Source: Butyrivibrio sp. WCD3002
GTDB taxonomy: Bacteria > Bacillota > Clostridia > Lachnospirales > Lachnospiraceae
NCBI RefSeq assembly: GCF_000424265.1
Contig: NZ_AUJO01000016.1
Coordinates: 41,411 to 105,410 of the forward strand
DNA: 64,000 nucleotides
Direction: 5' to 3'
Position numbers and translations under genes: made by a program. Shown piece after piece: positions 50,859-58,474 of the stretch. The notes beneath the pieces were generated by a model. That model did no database searches, was not told the origin of the DNA, and saw nothing but the letters and a program-made list of their open reading frames with translations. Each line of letters begins with the position of its first letter. The stretch's first letter is position 1.

Positions 50859-52028
50859 TTACTTTTTTAAACGTTTATACTCAGCTTCAATTAAAGTCAA
50901 ATAATTATTTCCCGCCCCTTCTTCAGAAAAGGCTTTTTTACTCTCTGCAATATTTTTCAATATTACATTTTTCTCTTCACTTTTCATTGAAAAGCATTTA
51001 TCTAGACAATCAGTAAGTTCAATAACTTCATTGGTTCTAACTAAAAAACCGTTATATCCATCAACAATAACTCCATCTATTCCCTCGCCTTTACTTCCAA
51101 TAGGAATGCAATCATTTATCATTGCTTCAACATACGTCAATCCAAAGCATTCATTCTCACTAACCATAACAAAGAAGTCATTCCTTGACATGGCTGACAA
51201 TATTTTTTCACGTTCCACACTTCCTGCAAAAAAATAATCAGACTCATCTAGTCTCTGTCCTGCCAGTTCCCTAAGGCTTTGCATCTCAGTGCCATCTCCA
51301 TAGATTTCAAATCGGAAATCATATTTTTCTTTAAGTAAACTTAATGCTTCGATTACAACTTCCACATGTTTTTGAGGAATCAATTTTCCGGCATACATAA
51401 TTGAAATTCTATCTGAAGATTTTTGCCCTGTTGAATCTGCTTTTTTACCTCCCGAATAAATTAACTCATGCTTAAGTCCTTCCAACTGCTGCTCATCAAA
51501 AAAATCCCTAATATCTTTACTTCTGGCAAAAAATGCATCAAACGTCTGCCTGACTTTCTTTGATTCTGATTTATTTCTGCTCCAGTATCTTCTATCAGTT
51601 GAATGTAATACTGCAATTTTAGGGATATCACAAAACACTTCTGCGACTGCATTAACAACTGTAATCGGAATATGTGTAACTATCATATCCGGCTTAAAAC
51701 TATTGTCGGCTGTAAACTTATTTATATATTTTATTACTCTATTCTTTTCATATCTGCTCAATCTGGATCCTTGCTTAAAAGGACGCATTACTTCTATAAG
51801 GCCAACTCTTACTCCATCAATTTCGTATTTATATCCTTTTCTGAAATTACGCTCTTCGCTACTGATATATCTCCCAATTCTTCTTAATGTCTCAAAGTAA
51901 ACATCAACAACAAGTACATTATGTTTCTTTACCCACTCCCTTACCAGGTAATGTATAGAACTGGTATCATGATACAATTTAGGTCTGCCTTCTATGTAAT
52001 ACAGCGGAGTTATCACAAGAATATTCAT
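50859..52028 (-). CDS. GT4 (GT-B fold) glycosyltransferase
   Basis: The product has 389 residues. The N-terminal half is 'MNILVITPLYYIEGRPKL' with 'DMIVTHIPITVVNAVAEV'. The donor domain has 'DRISIMYAGKLIPQKHVEVV', 'FEIYGDGTEMQSLREL' and 'SENECFGLTYVEAMINDCIP', the E-x7-E-type motif of family 4. It adds a nucleotide-activated sugar to the growing lipid-linked unit at the cytoplasmic face. Donor unknown. It is followed by Wzy with a 16-bp gap. Confidence 0.94.
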   Translation of the reverse strand: MNILVITPLYYIEGRPKLYHDTSSIHYLVREWVKKHNVLVVDVYFETLRRIGRYISSEERNFRKGYKYEIDGVRVGLIEVMRPFKQGSRLSRYEKNRVIKYINKFTADNSFKPDMIVTHIPITVVNAVAEVFCDIPKIAVLHSTDRRYWSRNKSESKKVRQTFDAFFARSKDIRDFFDEQQLEGLKHELIYSGGKKADSTGQKSSDRISIMYAGKLIPQKHVEVVIEALSLLKEKYDFRFEIYGDGTEMQSLRELAGQRLDESDYFFAGSVEREKILSAMSRNDFFVMVSENECFGLTYVEAMINDCIPIGSKGEGIDGVIVDGYNGFLVRTNEVIELTDCLDKCFSMKSEEKNVILKNIAESKKAFSEEGAGNNYLTLIEAEYKRLKK

Positions 52029-52068
52029 CGCTCCGATCTCCTGATAATGAAATATAAAAACAATCGCT

Positions 52069-53073
52069 TTATATTTCGAAACTACTTTTATTTGGTAATA
52101 ATGTTTCTAATTGTCCATTAACTCTAGACTTACACTTACTAAAAAAATCTAATGACATATCTCCATCATTTATGCATATAACTTTTCCTTTTGAATCGCG
52201 CATATATCTTATGCATTCTGAAAGTGCTATTTCATCTGATATATAAAAGCTTTTACCAAACGAAAACTTTCTAGGATAAAAGTTTCCTGACGCAATCTGC
52301 CAATTTCTCATAGTCCAATGAGAATAATCAAGTTTAGTTCTATATCTGTTATGACAGGTTCCAAGCAGTTCGTCGCCCTCTTTCTCCCATACAGTATCAA
52401 ATGTTGATTTTAGATATGAATATGGTAAATGAATCTGCTTTATTTCCGGGAACGCCTTACACGGAAGAAGATATAATGTATTCAACATTTGTTTTCCATA
52501 GCATGGTGAAAACCATTTTTTCCAGTTGCCCATAATTGATTTTTTCATATCAAAGTATTTATTTATGATCCCTGTAGCTTGCAGACTTGAATATACGCTC
52601 ATCTTCGTAGGTGAAATCGAATGAATATTTAAGCAAGCTGAATCGCATGGCAATCCATTAAAAAAGAAATCCGATGGCTCAGTTTTCTTTATCAAAAACA
52701 TGTCGTCATTAAAAAGCACAAAATGATTTGACAATTCTTCAATCCTATTCAACATCAGCTCAATAGGATTGCTATTAAAAGTAGGCAGGCATTCAGCCGG
52801 CATATACTCTTCATGTTTAACTACCTTCAACTTTGGATGACTCATATTAAGCCATTTGGGAATATGTCCATATGTAATGAAAAAAATCCTGTTCACCCAA
52901 GGCGCAAACTTTTCTACCCCTCGAAAAAAATACTGAAGATTGTCCCAATTCCTATAGCGTTTTTCACTTACATCATCTGTAGCTGAAGGGTTGTATTTTT
53001 TTCTGTCTTCGAGCCATTTTGAATCACTTTCATCAACCCACAAGATTACAAAATCTATTTTCTCAGAGTTCAT
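52069..53073 (-). CDS. Stealth-family sugar-phosphate transferase
   Basis: The product has 334 residues. All Stealth blocks are visible: CR1 'IDFVILWVDESDSKWLEDR', CR2 'NWDNLQYFFRGVEKFAPWVN' and 'FVLFNDDMFLIKKTEPSDFF', CR3 'SYLKSTFDTVWEKEG', CR4 'KVICINDGDM'. Stealth proteins (for example CpsY- and GNPTAB-like) transfer hexose-1-phosphate, making phosphodiester-linked polysaccharides. The repeat unit probably therefore contains a phosphodiester bond, which is inference from the family. Confidence 0.94.
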   Translation of the reverse strand: MNSEKIDFVILWVDESDSKWLEDRKKYNPSATDDVSEKRYRNWDNLQYFFRGVEKFAPWVNRIFFITYGHIPKWLNMSHPKLKVVKHEEYMPAECLPTFNSNPIELMLNRIEELSNHFVLFNDDMFLIKKTEPSDFFFNGLPCDSACLNIHSISPTKMSVYSSLQATGIINKYFDMKKSIMGNWKKWFSPCYGKQMLNTLYLLPCKAFPEIKQIHLPYSYLKSTFDTVWEKEGDELLGTCHNRYRTKLDYSHWTMRNWQIASGNFYPRKFSFGKSFYISDEIALSECIRYMRDSKGKVICINDGDMSLDFFSKCKSRVNGQLETLLPNKSSFEI

Positions 53074-53128
53074 TAGTCATTCTCGCTCCTCTCCCACGTA
53101 AACTCACATCCTTATTTTACTGCGAATA

Positions 53129-54040
53129 TTACACCGTAGAAGCATCAATTCGTTCAATCGAAGGATTGAATCTAACCCCTTCAGCATATCCTTCTACTAG
53201 CGTTTTTAATTTATCTATTTTATGCTCTTTCTCTTTAACTAAAACCATAAGAAATGTATATACAAATTTTACCGCCAAATATAACCACCCTTTTATTCCC
53301 AAGTGCCTATAACAATGAACATCATTCCTATATAAATGTTTGTATCTGTATAGCCTGTCTGGAGTATCTTTTACTAGATTAGCCTTTCTATTAATTTTCA
53401 TTGCATGTGTCACTTTACTTGATGGCACTACATATATCGAATATTTCTTCCCTACTCTACTGCAAAATTCGTAATCCTCGGTATAAATATAATATTCTGA
53501 TATAGGAAGCCCCACTTCTTTCACAGCTTCTGCTCTAATAAACATAGAGGCTAAAGATACCATGCAAACTTTAACAAGTCGTTTGTTATAATCATCTTCT
53601 TTCATGAATTTGAACAGTGTTTTCTTTTGACGATTAGATTCGCATATGCTCCCATCTGTCCAATATGCCGCGCTTGAAAGGATTCCCCATTCGTCTCCCA
53701 ATTCTCTAGCTGCCTTTAGTAATTCAGATAATGTATCAGTATGTGGAATTACATCGTCATCCATCACCCATACATATTTATAGCCAGTTTCAACCGCTTC
53801 CTTTATTCCCCTGGATGTCCCTGCAGCACATCCAAGATTTTCATGCATATTGAAATATTTAATACTATCATATGCGTATTTAGCTTTCAGCATTTCCTCC
53901 GTTCCATCACTACTACCATTATCAATGATAATAACATCACAGGATTCTCCTTCCTGCGAAAGAATACCTTTAATACAATTATCAACAAGTTCTTTTCTAT
54001 TGTAAGTAACTACGACAGCACATACATCTCTACATTTCAT
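53129..54040 (-). CDS. GT2 glycosyltransferase (rhamnosyl/galactofuranosyl type)
   Basis: The product has 303 residues. 'CAVVVTYNRKELVDNCIKGI', 'DVIIIDNGSSDGTEEML', 'YKYVWVMDDDVIPHTDTL' (DDD metal site) and 'YIYTEDYEFCSRVGKKY' (TEDxEF) are the classical GT2 motifs, of the GlfT2/rhamnosyltransferase-like subgroup. With glf at 1583-2854, a galactofuranosyl donor is a reasonable guess only. The C-terminus has a hydrophobic helix ('GWLYLAVKFVYTFLMVLV') that may bind the membrane. Confidence 0.94.
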   Translation of the reverse strand: MKCRDVCAVVVTYNRKELVDNCIKGILSQEGESCDVIIIDNGSSDGTEEMLKAKYAYDSIKYFNMHENLGCAAGTSRGIKEAVETGYKYVWVMDDDVIPHTDTLSELLKAARELGDEWGILSSAAYWTDGSICESNRQKKTLFKFMKEDDYNKRLVKVCMVSLASMFIRAEAVKEVGLPISEYYIYTEDYEFCSRVGKKYSIYVVPSSKVTHAMKINRKANLVKDTPDRLYRYKHLYRNDVHCYRHLGIKGWLYLAVKFVYTFLMVLVKEKEHKIDKLKTLVEGYAEGVRFNPSIERIDASTV

Positions 54041-54075
54041 AGCTCTTCCTCACATAACGCCACTGTTTTTCGCGC

Positions 54076-54972
54076 TTACAAAACAGCATACAAAACCGTT
54101 TCATGGTCTCTTCTTGTATGATGCCTAATGAACAATTTGTATTCTGGAACGATTTCATGAATATACTCTGATATTCTTATCATATCTTCATCACTGTGAT
54201 ATATACATATAGCTAGCTTAGGCTTATTTCTTACAATAGTATCTCTAGCACCATGTAAGGCATCCCATTCAGCCCCTTCAATATCCATTTTTATAAAAGT
54301 AGCATCCTTACATTCCGGTGTTTGGTCTATTGATGTTACTAAAATTTTTTTATTAGCCTGCTCTTTAGACGTCACCTTTGATGAGCTGCCTTTATCATTA
54401 AAGTAAACCTCCCTCTCTTTATCGGAAACACCTTTTGCAACAAGCAACACTCTACTGTCTTTGCAAAAATGCTTTCTTAAGAAATCACCACTTAGTTGCC
54501 CAGGTTCAAAAGCAATCACCTGTTTTACGGAACTTTCCTTATCCTTTTTAGAATGTCTCAAAAGCTTTCTTATTATATCTCCATCATAAGCTCCACAATC
54601 AACAAAAACCTCATTTTTAGACAAACATATAATATCCTCAACAAAGTACTGATCACAAAGAGACCATTCATCTCTTTTAAAACGTCTGCTTGTTGTTCTA
54701 AACCCAATCGCAGCCATATATGCTTTTTTTGATTTGTCGTCTTCGAGCATATTTGTTACATTCGCAACTCTTTGCTTATTGCTTTCAAAGAAATTCCATG
54801 ATTTTTCCTTGTATTTTTTCGGATTAATACGGTTACGCACATTTTGAGGGTAATTTACCAAATCGCCAATAAAAATAGTTATGTAATGACTCTGCAACCA
54901 AGCCACAACACCAAAGAATAATTTGTTTTTTTGCAACGAATAATAAAGTCTATAAATAGCCTTTTTTACCAT
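54076..54972 (-). CDS. FkbM-family methyltransferase
   Basis: The product has 298 residues. The SAM-binding motif is 'EVFVDCGAYDGDIIRKLLR', followed by 'QVIAFEPGQLSGDFLRKHF' and 'ATFIKMDIEGAEWDALHGA', all FkbM hallmarks, and 'PKLAICIYHSDEDMIRISEY' near the end. It would O-methylate a sugar of the repeat unit. It is the first gene of the polysaccharide operon. The ATG at 54972 has GGGGG about four nt upstream; an ATG at 55008 lacks a ribosome site. About 90 nt separate the start from the conserved leader end at 55063. Confidence 0.93.
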   Translation of the reverse strand: MVKKAIYRLYYSLQKNKLFFGVVAWLQSHYITIFIGDLVNYPQNVRNRINPKKYKEKSWNFFESNKQRVANVTNMLEDDKSKKAYMAAIGFRTTSRRFKRDEWSLCDQYFVEDIICLSKNEVFVDCGAYDGDIIRKLLRHSKKDKESSVKQVIAFEPGQLSGDFLRKHFCKDSRVLLVAKGVSDKEREVYFNDKGSSSKVTSKEQANKKILVTSIDQTPECKDATFIKMDIEGAEWDALHGARDTIVRNKPKLAICIYHSDEDMIRISEYIHEIVPEYKLFIRHHTRRDHETVLYAVL

Positions 54973-55062
54973 AATGCCCCCACATAGATTCCTTTTTCTC
55001 CCATACATTGGAACCGTGTATTATGAACAATAACAAAACGGCAGTCGCACCTATAGACTAAG

Positions 55063-55222
55063 GGCGCGCTGCCGCTAAACTAATCGTTATGTATGCCCCC
55101 AAAATCTAAACTTTTTTCATAAAGTTTATGTACCAAATTTCATTGGTACAAATCATAAGAAAATCCTCATAGAACAAGTCGTTCTATAGGGATATTATAC
55201 GCTAAACATGGGCATTTGTCAT
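55063..55222 (-). repeat. Promoter-leader repeat, copy A (polysaccharide operon)
   Basis: This 160-bp copy is nearly identical to 57327-57484, in the same orientation. On the minus strand it reads: ATGACA (-35, 55222-55217), a 17-bp spacer, TATAAT (-10, 55199-55194), a 5' hairpin ATAGAAC/GTTCTAT, hairpin TGTACCAA/TTGGTACA, the near-palindrome CATAAACTTTATG, and then AGCGGCAGCGCGCC, where similarity stops. Together with the rest of the 54973-55372 gap it holds no ORF. It should drive the FkbM-to-DUF1919 operon. Confidence 0.85.
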
Positions 55223-55372
55223 TGAAAACAACCTCAAGATGCAACCAAGATGCAGTAGAAAACAGTCTTAAAATTCTTGTTAATCACAATATTATTAAGT
55301 CACTTTTGCCTAAACACGCAGATATTTACATATTTTTGTCGAATCATAGTACCATATACTGCGCATAAGCCT

Positions 55373-56380
55373 CTATATCATTATCTCTTGTCCGATATAC
55401 ACATAACTCTTATACATTTCTATGCCATCAAACAGAATTCGTATACCAATCCTGTCTGTAGATAATGGAAGCTCTATTGGTATCTGAAAGCCTACTGTAC
55501 TGTCATAGTCTGCATTCCTCTCGTACTCGGCGTTATCAACTTTTGTCCCATAAGCATCCCACATAGTTAATTGTATTTTCACATCTATCTGGGCAATCTG
55601 ATAACGTCTCTCAGCAGGCGTGTTAAAATCAACATCCAATGTATTACCTCTGATTTCAACGCTATTCACAAATAAACCATTATAAAAAAAGCATTCAAAA
55701 TCTGGCTTGAAATTGACATAATTCTTATATTTTTCATATAAGTCACCCGACTTTTCCGTAAGCAAGCAACATAGTGTCTCTTTCTCTGCTTCGCTTCTGC
55801 ACACTATTCCTTTTAAGCTTTTCTCTAATGGGAACCCTCTTTGATTTATGATTTCAGACATTCTGTACTTCTTTTCTATCTCCCACTTATCTCCTGAGTA
55901 TAGTCTGTTATCATATATTCGCTCAAAGCTAAGCTGTTTAAACTCATCAATTCCATTCGAAACCTTATGACCTGCTCCCGCAATACCTTGCTCAACGAAA
56001 TATGTATCCTTCATACCAAGAATAATATCCGCATCTAATACCAAAAAAACTGGTACAGGGCAGCTTGCATTTATTTCACGATCACGTACAGCCCTTGGTT
56101 TATACCCTTCGCTATGATACTGGGTTGGAGTTTGTGGTCTAAAGTAAAGCCTTGCGTAATTAAAGGCTTCTTCTTTAGTTTTTTCAATAACTCGTTCACT
56201 TGAATTATCTGAAAACATTACACCACGCCTTCTGGCTTCATTCCTTGAAAGTATGATACCATCACTCAAAATATTAACAATATTATGAATGTCAGAAAAA
56301 TGATATAGATAAAGAGGCCAATACTTATAAGCAATATTCAATTTCTTTGCCTGTTCTCCAAGTATTCTCTTATATTCCAT
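55373..56380 (-). CDS. darT: DarT-family DNA ADP-ribosyltransferase toxin
   Basis: The product has 335 residues. Residues 1-215 are a DarT/DUF4433 domain: 'LYLYHFSDIHNIVNILSDGI' (NAD-binding His-Phe), 'ILSRNEARRRGVMFSDNSS', 'EEAFNYARLYFRPQTPTQYH' (ARTT-like region) and 'LKGIVCRSEAEKETLC', with the likely catalytic Glu. DarT modifies thymidines in single-stranded DNA and acts in phage defence. Residues 225-335 add a beta-sandwich extension, not usual in short DarT proteins. The antitoxin gene precedes it by 15 bp, the reverse of the classic darT-darG order. Confidence 0.88.
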   Translation of the reverse strand: MEYKRILGEQAKKLNIAYKYWPLYLYHFSDIHNIVNILSDGIILSRNEARRRGVMFSDNSSERVIEKTKEEAFNYARLYFRPQTPTQYHSEGYKPRAVRDREINASCPVPVFLVLDADIILGMKDTYFVEQGIAGAGHKVSNGIDEFKQLSFERIYDNRLYSGDKWEIEKKYRMSEIINQRGFPLEKSLKGIVCRSEAEKETLCCLLTEKSGDLYEKYKNYVNFKPDFECFFYNGLFVNSVEIRGNTLDVDFNTPAERRYQIAQIDVKIQLTMWDAYGTKVDNAEYERNADYDSTVGFQIPIELPLSTDRIGIRILFDGIEMYKSYVYIGQEIMI

Positions 56381-56395
56381 TCCTATATCACCAAA

Positions 56396-57238
56396 TCAAG
56401 CAGCACAAAACGCATATGCATTAGGTTCATCCGTAAACTGCAAACCGTCTTTTGATACAAAAACCCTATATGTATAATCCAGACTTTTCATCAATCCCAT
56501 CAGAGGATAAACTAATGAATTGTCCTTTTTCTTTGCATCCTCTCTTGATATAACTTTTACATTTCTAATATAGTCCCATGCATGAATAAGACAATTCTCA
56601 TCAACTATAGATGAATCTAACTGCAATTCATTATCTGCACTTAATGTCCATTTCTTGCCATCATCAACCGTTACAAAGCCATTTTCCTTGATATATGTAA
56701 TACATCTATGCCTAAATAAAACGTATCCCTCTAATCCGACTTCACCCTTCATCATTTTTTCAATATCTGACAGTTCCTCGATATTGCTCTTACTGTCAAA
56801 ATAGCTATCAATATAAATATAGATATCAATGGGCAATTTTTTAAGGTATTTTTCCATAAGCTTTCGAACATCATCCCATAACAATCCCCCGTTGCCACAT
56901 CCCAACGCAGGAAAAGCTATAGAGTGAATCCCCAACTTATCCCAATTTTGAGCAAATTTGATTAATCCTTTCTCAATATATTCAAGTTGTGATTTTGCTC
57001 TCCACCTATCCTTTGTTGGAAAAAGCAAAATCTGTTTATCAACTTCTCTAAACAGCATCAAATTCCCAATTTTAAATTCTCCACTATCGCATTTCTTTTT
57101 ATATGCATCAAACATCTTGGGATATCTCTTTTTGAATTCAAGAGCGATTCCCTTTCCCATAACCCCTTCCAAGTTAACCGTATTTGTAATAACCTGAGCA
57201 GGACTGCTAAAAATGTCCCCCTTTAAATATTTAATCAT
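56396..57238 (-). CDS. darG: DarG-like macrodomain antitoxin
   Basis: The product has 280 residues. Residues 1-150 are a TARG1/DarG-type macrodomain: 'MIKYLKGDIFSSPAQVITNT', 'VNLEGVMGKGIALEFKKRYP' (with the reactive Lys), 'NLMLFREVDKQILLFPTKDR' and 'IAFPALGCGNGGLLWDDV'. It removes ADP-ribose from DNA and so reverses DarT. Residues 160-280 are an extension that may bind the toxin directly, as the DarG C-terminal domain does. It is the first gene after leader copy B, so toxin and antitoxin share one transcript. Confidence 0.93.
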   Translation of the reverse strand: MIKYLKGDIFSSPAQVITNTVNLEGVMGKGIALEFKKRYPKMFDAYKKKCDSGEFKIGNLMLFREVDKQILLFPTKDRWRAKSQLEYIEKGLIKFAQNWDKLGIHSIAFPALGCGNGGLLWDDVRKLMEKYLKKLPIDIYIYIDSYFDSKSNIEELSDIEKMMKGEVGLEGYVLFRHRCITYIKENGFVTVDDGKKWTLSADNELQLDSSIVDENCLIHAWDYIRNVKVISREDAKKKDNSLVYPLMGLMKSLDYTYRVFVSKDGLQFTDEPNAYAFCAA

Positions 57239-57326
57239 GTATTATACCGTCTCCCCTTACTTTATGCCAGTATAAAGCTCCGATCGAACTTATAGAAAAA
57301 GCAGCACGTATGTCTTGGAGCATCCA

Positions 57327-57484
57327 GGCGCGCTGCCGCTAAACTAATCGTTATGTATGCCCCCAAATTAAACTCTTTTCATAAAGTTTATGCACCAAAT
57401 TTCATTGGTACAAATCATAAGAAAATCCCCATAGAACTAGACGTTCTATAGGGATATTATACGCTAAATATGGGCATTTGTCAT
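57327..57484 (-). repeat. Promoter-leader repeat, copy B (DarG-DarT operon)
   Basis: Second copy of the 160-bp element. Minus-strand order: ATGACA (57484-57479), a 17-bp spacer, TATAAT (57461-57456), hairpin ATAGAAC/GTTCTAT, a hairpin with one mismatch (TGTACCAA/TTGGTGCA), CATAAACTTTATG, then AGCGGCAGCGCGCC. Differences from copy A lie mostly in loops, which keeps the stems. The distance from the GC-rich end to the darG start is 89 bp, against 91 bp to the FkbM start for copy A. Confidence 0.85.
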
Positions 57485-57536
57485 GGAAATATGCTGTATA
57501 TTGAGCGATAGAATCTTCAATACACATACTGATAAT

Positions 57537-57767
57537 TTACAATTCAAACAACTCTAAATGATTCTCTATATAACTATATATTGTTTCTCTTGTAGTTTTC
57601 TTTTGAATAATATCACCGGTTTCATGTTCATGCTTTTGAATGTTATAGATTTCAGTAAAATTCTCTTTCCGAATTATTACAACAGGATCCGAATAAAAAA
57701 GCGTTCCCTCCTTTTCCAGTACACAAAGCTCATATCCAAGTATTCTTTTTATTACTATACACGCCAT
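57537..57767 (-). CDS. Small protein paired with the XRE-DUF4160-like regulator
   Basis: The product has 76 residues, mixed alpha/beta: 'CIVIKRILGYELCVLEKEG' and 'TIYSYIENHLELFEL'. No family is recognised. Its start lies four bp after the stop of the upstream regulator, so both are co-translated. Small partners in this place are often toxins or antitoxins, but nothing in this sequence proves it. Confidence 0.6.
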   Translation of the reverse strand: MACIVIKRILGYELCVLEKEGTLFYSDPVVIIRKENFTEIYNIQKHEHETGDIIQKKTTRETIYSYIENHLELFEL

Positions 57768-57770
57768 TTA

Positions 57771-58403
57771 CTACTCCCACTCTGGCAATAATTCTATTTT
57801 CTTTTTCCCCCACATATCTAAAAGCTGAGCCCTGTTATCATTAAGCCATTCATAAATAACAGGACGCACATACTCAGAAAAGTCACCTTCGATAAGCCCC
57901 TTTTGGATGTCGATTGTTCCTGTAATATCATCATCAATATAGTACACTGCAAGCGAAGGCTTTCCTTCAAAATTCGAATCCATAAAAATTTCAATATCGT
58001 TGAACTCTGCTATCTTTTCCAAAGAATCGGATTCTTTGCGAATTCCACTATGATGAGCATATTTAGATAGTGTCTTCTTTGCATAGTCAAGAAGATGCTC
58101 ACGGTCAATCCATTCCATGTCATTAAACATTTCCAATAGTTCTCGCTCCTTTGTTCCACTTGGAATAACCATAAAATCCACTTCCTTTCCTCTTTTGCTA
58201 TCTTCAGTAACTCCGGAAAGAAGGTATTCCGGAGTTACTTCCAGAGCAGCGCATATGCACATTATTTTGTCTGATCCGGGATTAGTATTTTTCTTTTTCC
58301 AATTACTTATAGTATTGGTTGCAATACCCGTTCTACGCGAAAACTCTCGCTGAGTCATATTCTTTTCTTCCAGTAAATGAAAAACTCTTTGACCTATTGT
58401 CAT
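57771..58403 (-). CDS. XRE regulator with a DUF4160-like C-terminal domain
   Basis: The product has 210 residues. Residues 5-60 are an XRE HTH ('MTQREFSRRTGIATNTISNW', 'CAALEVTPEYLLSG'). Residues 135-210 resemble DUF4160 ('IEIFMDSNFEGKPSLAVYY', 'GTIDIQKGLIEGDFSEYV', 'IYEWLNDNRAQLLDMW'), a domain common in toxin-antitoxin pairs. A promoter and a TCGT-N5-ACGA dyad lie directly upstream, consistent with autoregulation. GGAGG lies before the ATG. Confidence 0.8.
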   Translation of the reverse strand: MTIGQRVFHLLEEKNMTQREFSRRTGIATNTISNWKKKNTNPGSDKIMCICAALEVTPEYLLSGVTEDSKRGKEVDFMVIPSGTKERELLEMFNDMEWIDREHLLDYAKKTLSKYAHHSGIRKESDSLEKIAEFNDIEIFMDSNFEGKPSLAVYYIDDDITGTIDIQKGLIEGDFSEYVRPVIYEWLNDNRAQLLDMWGKKKIELLPEWE

Positions 58404-58424
58404 AAATACCTCCGGATAAAAATA

Positions 58425-58468
58425 TCGTTAATTACGAATATTATACTGACAAACTAATGCGCAAGCAA
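58425..58468 (-). promoter_or_regulatory. Promoter and operator of the XRE-DUF4160-like gene
   Basis: On the minus strand TTGCTT (58468-58463), a 17-bp spacer and TATAAT (58445-58440) form a promoter. The dyad TCGT-TAATT-ACGA (58425-58437) lies just after the -10, where a repressor would block initiation. Confidence 0.65.
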
Positions 58469-58474
58469 GGCAAG

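Noticed and set aside
55063..57484. The flanking repeats as target-site duplications or IS ends around DarGT
   Set aside because: They are direct, 160 bp long, and contain a promoter in the same place relative to both downstream operons. No transposase is between them, so a duplicated leader explains them better.
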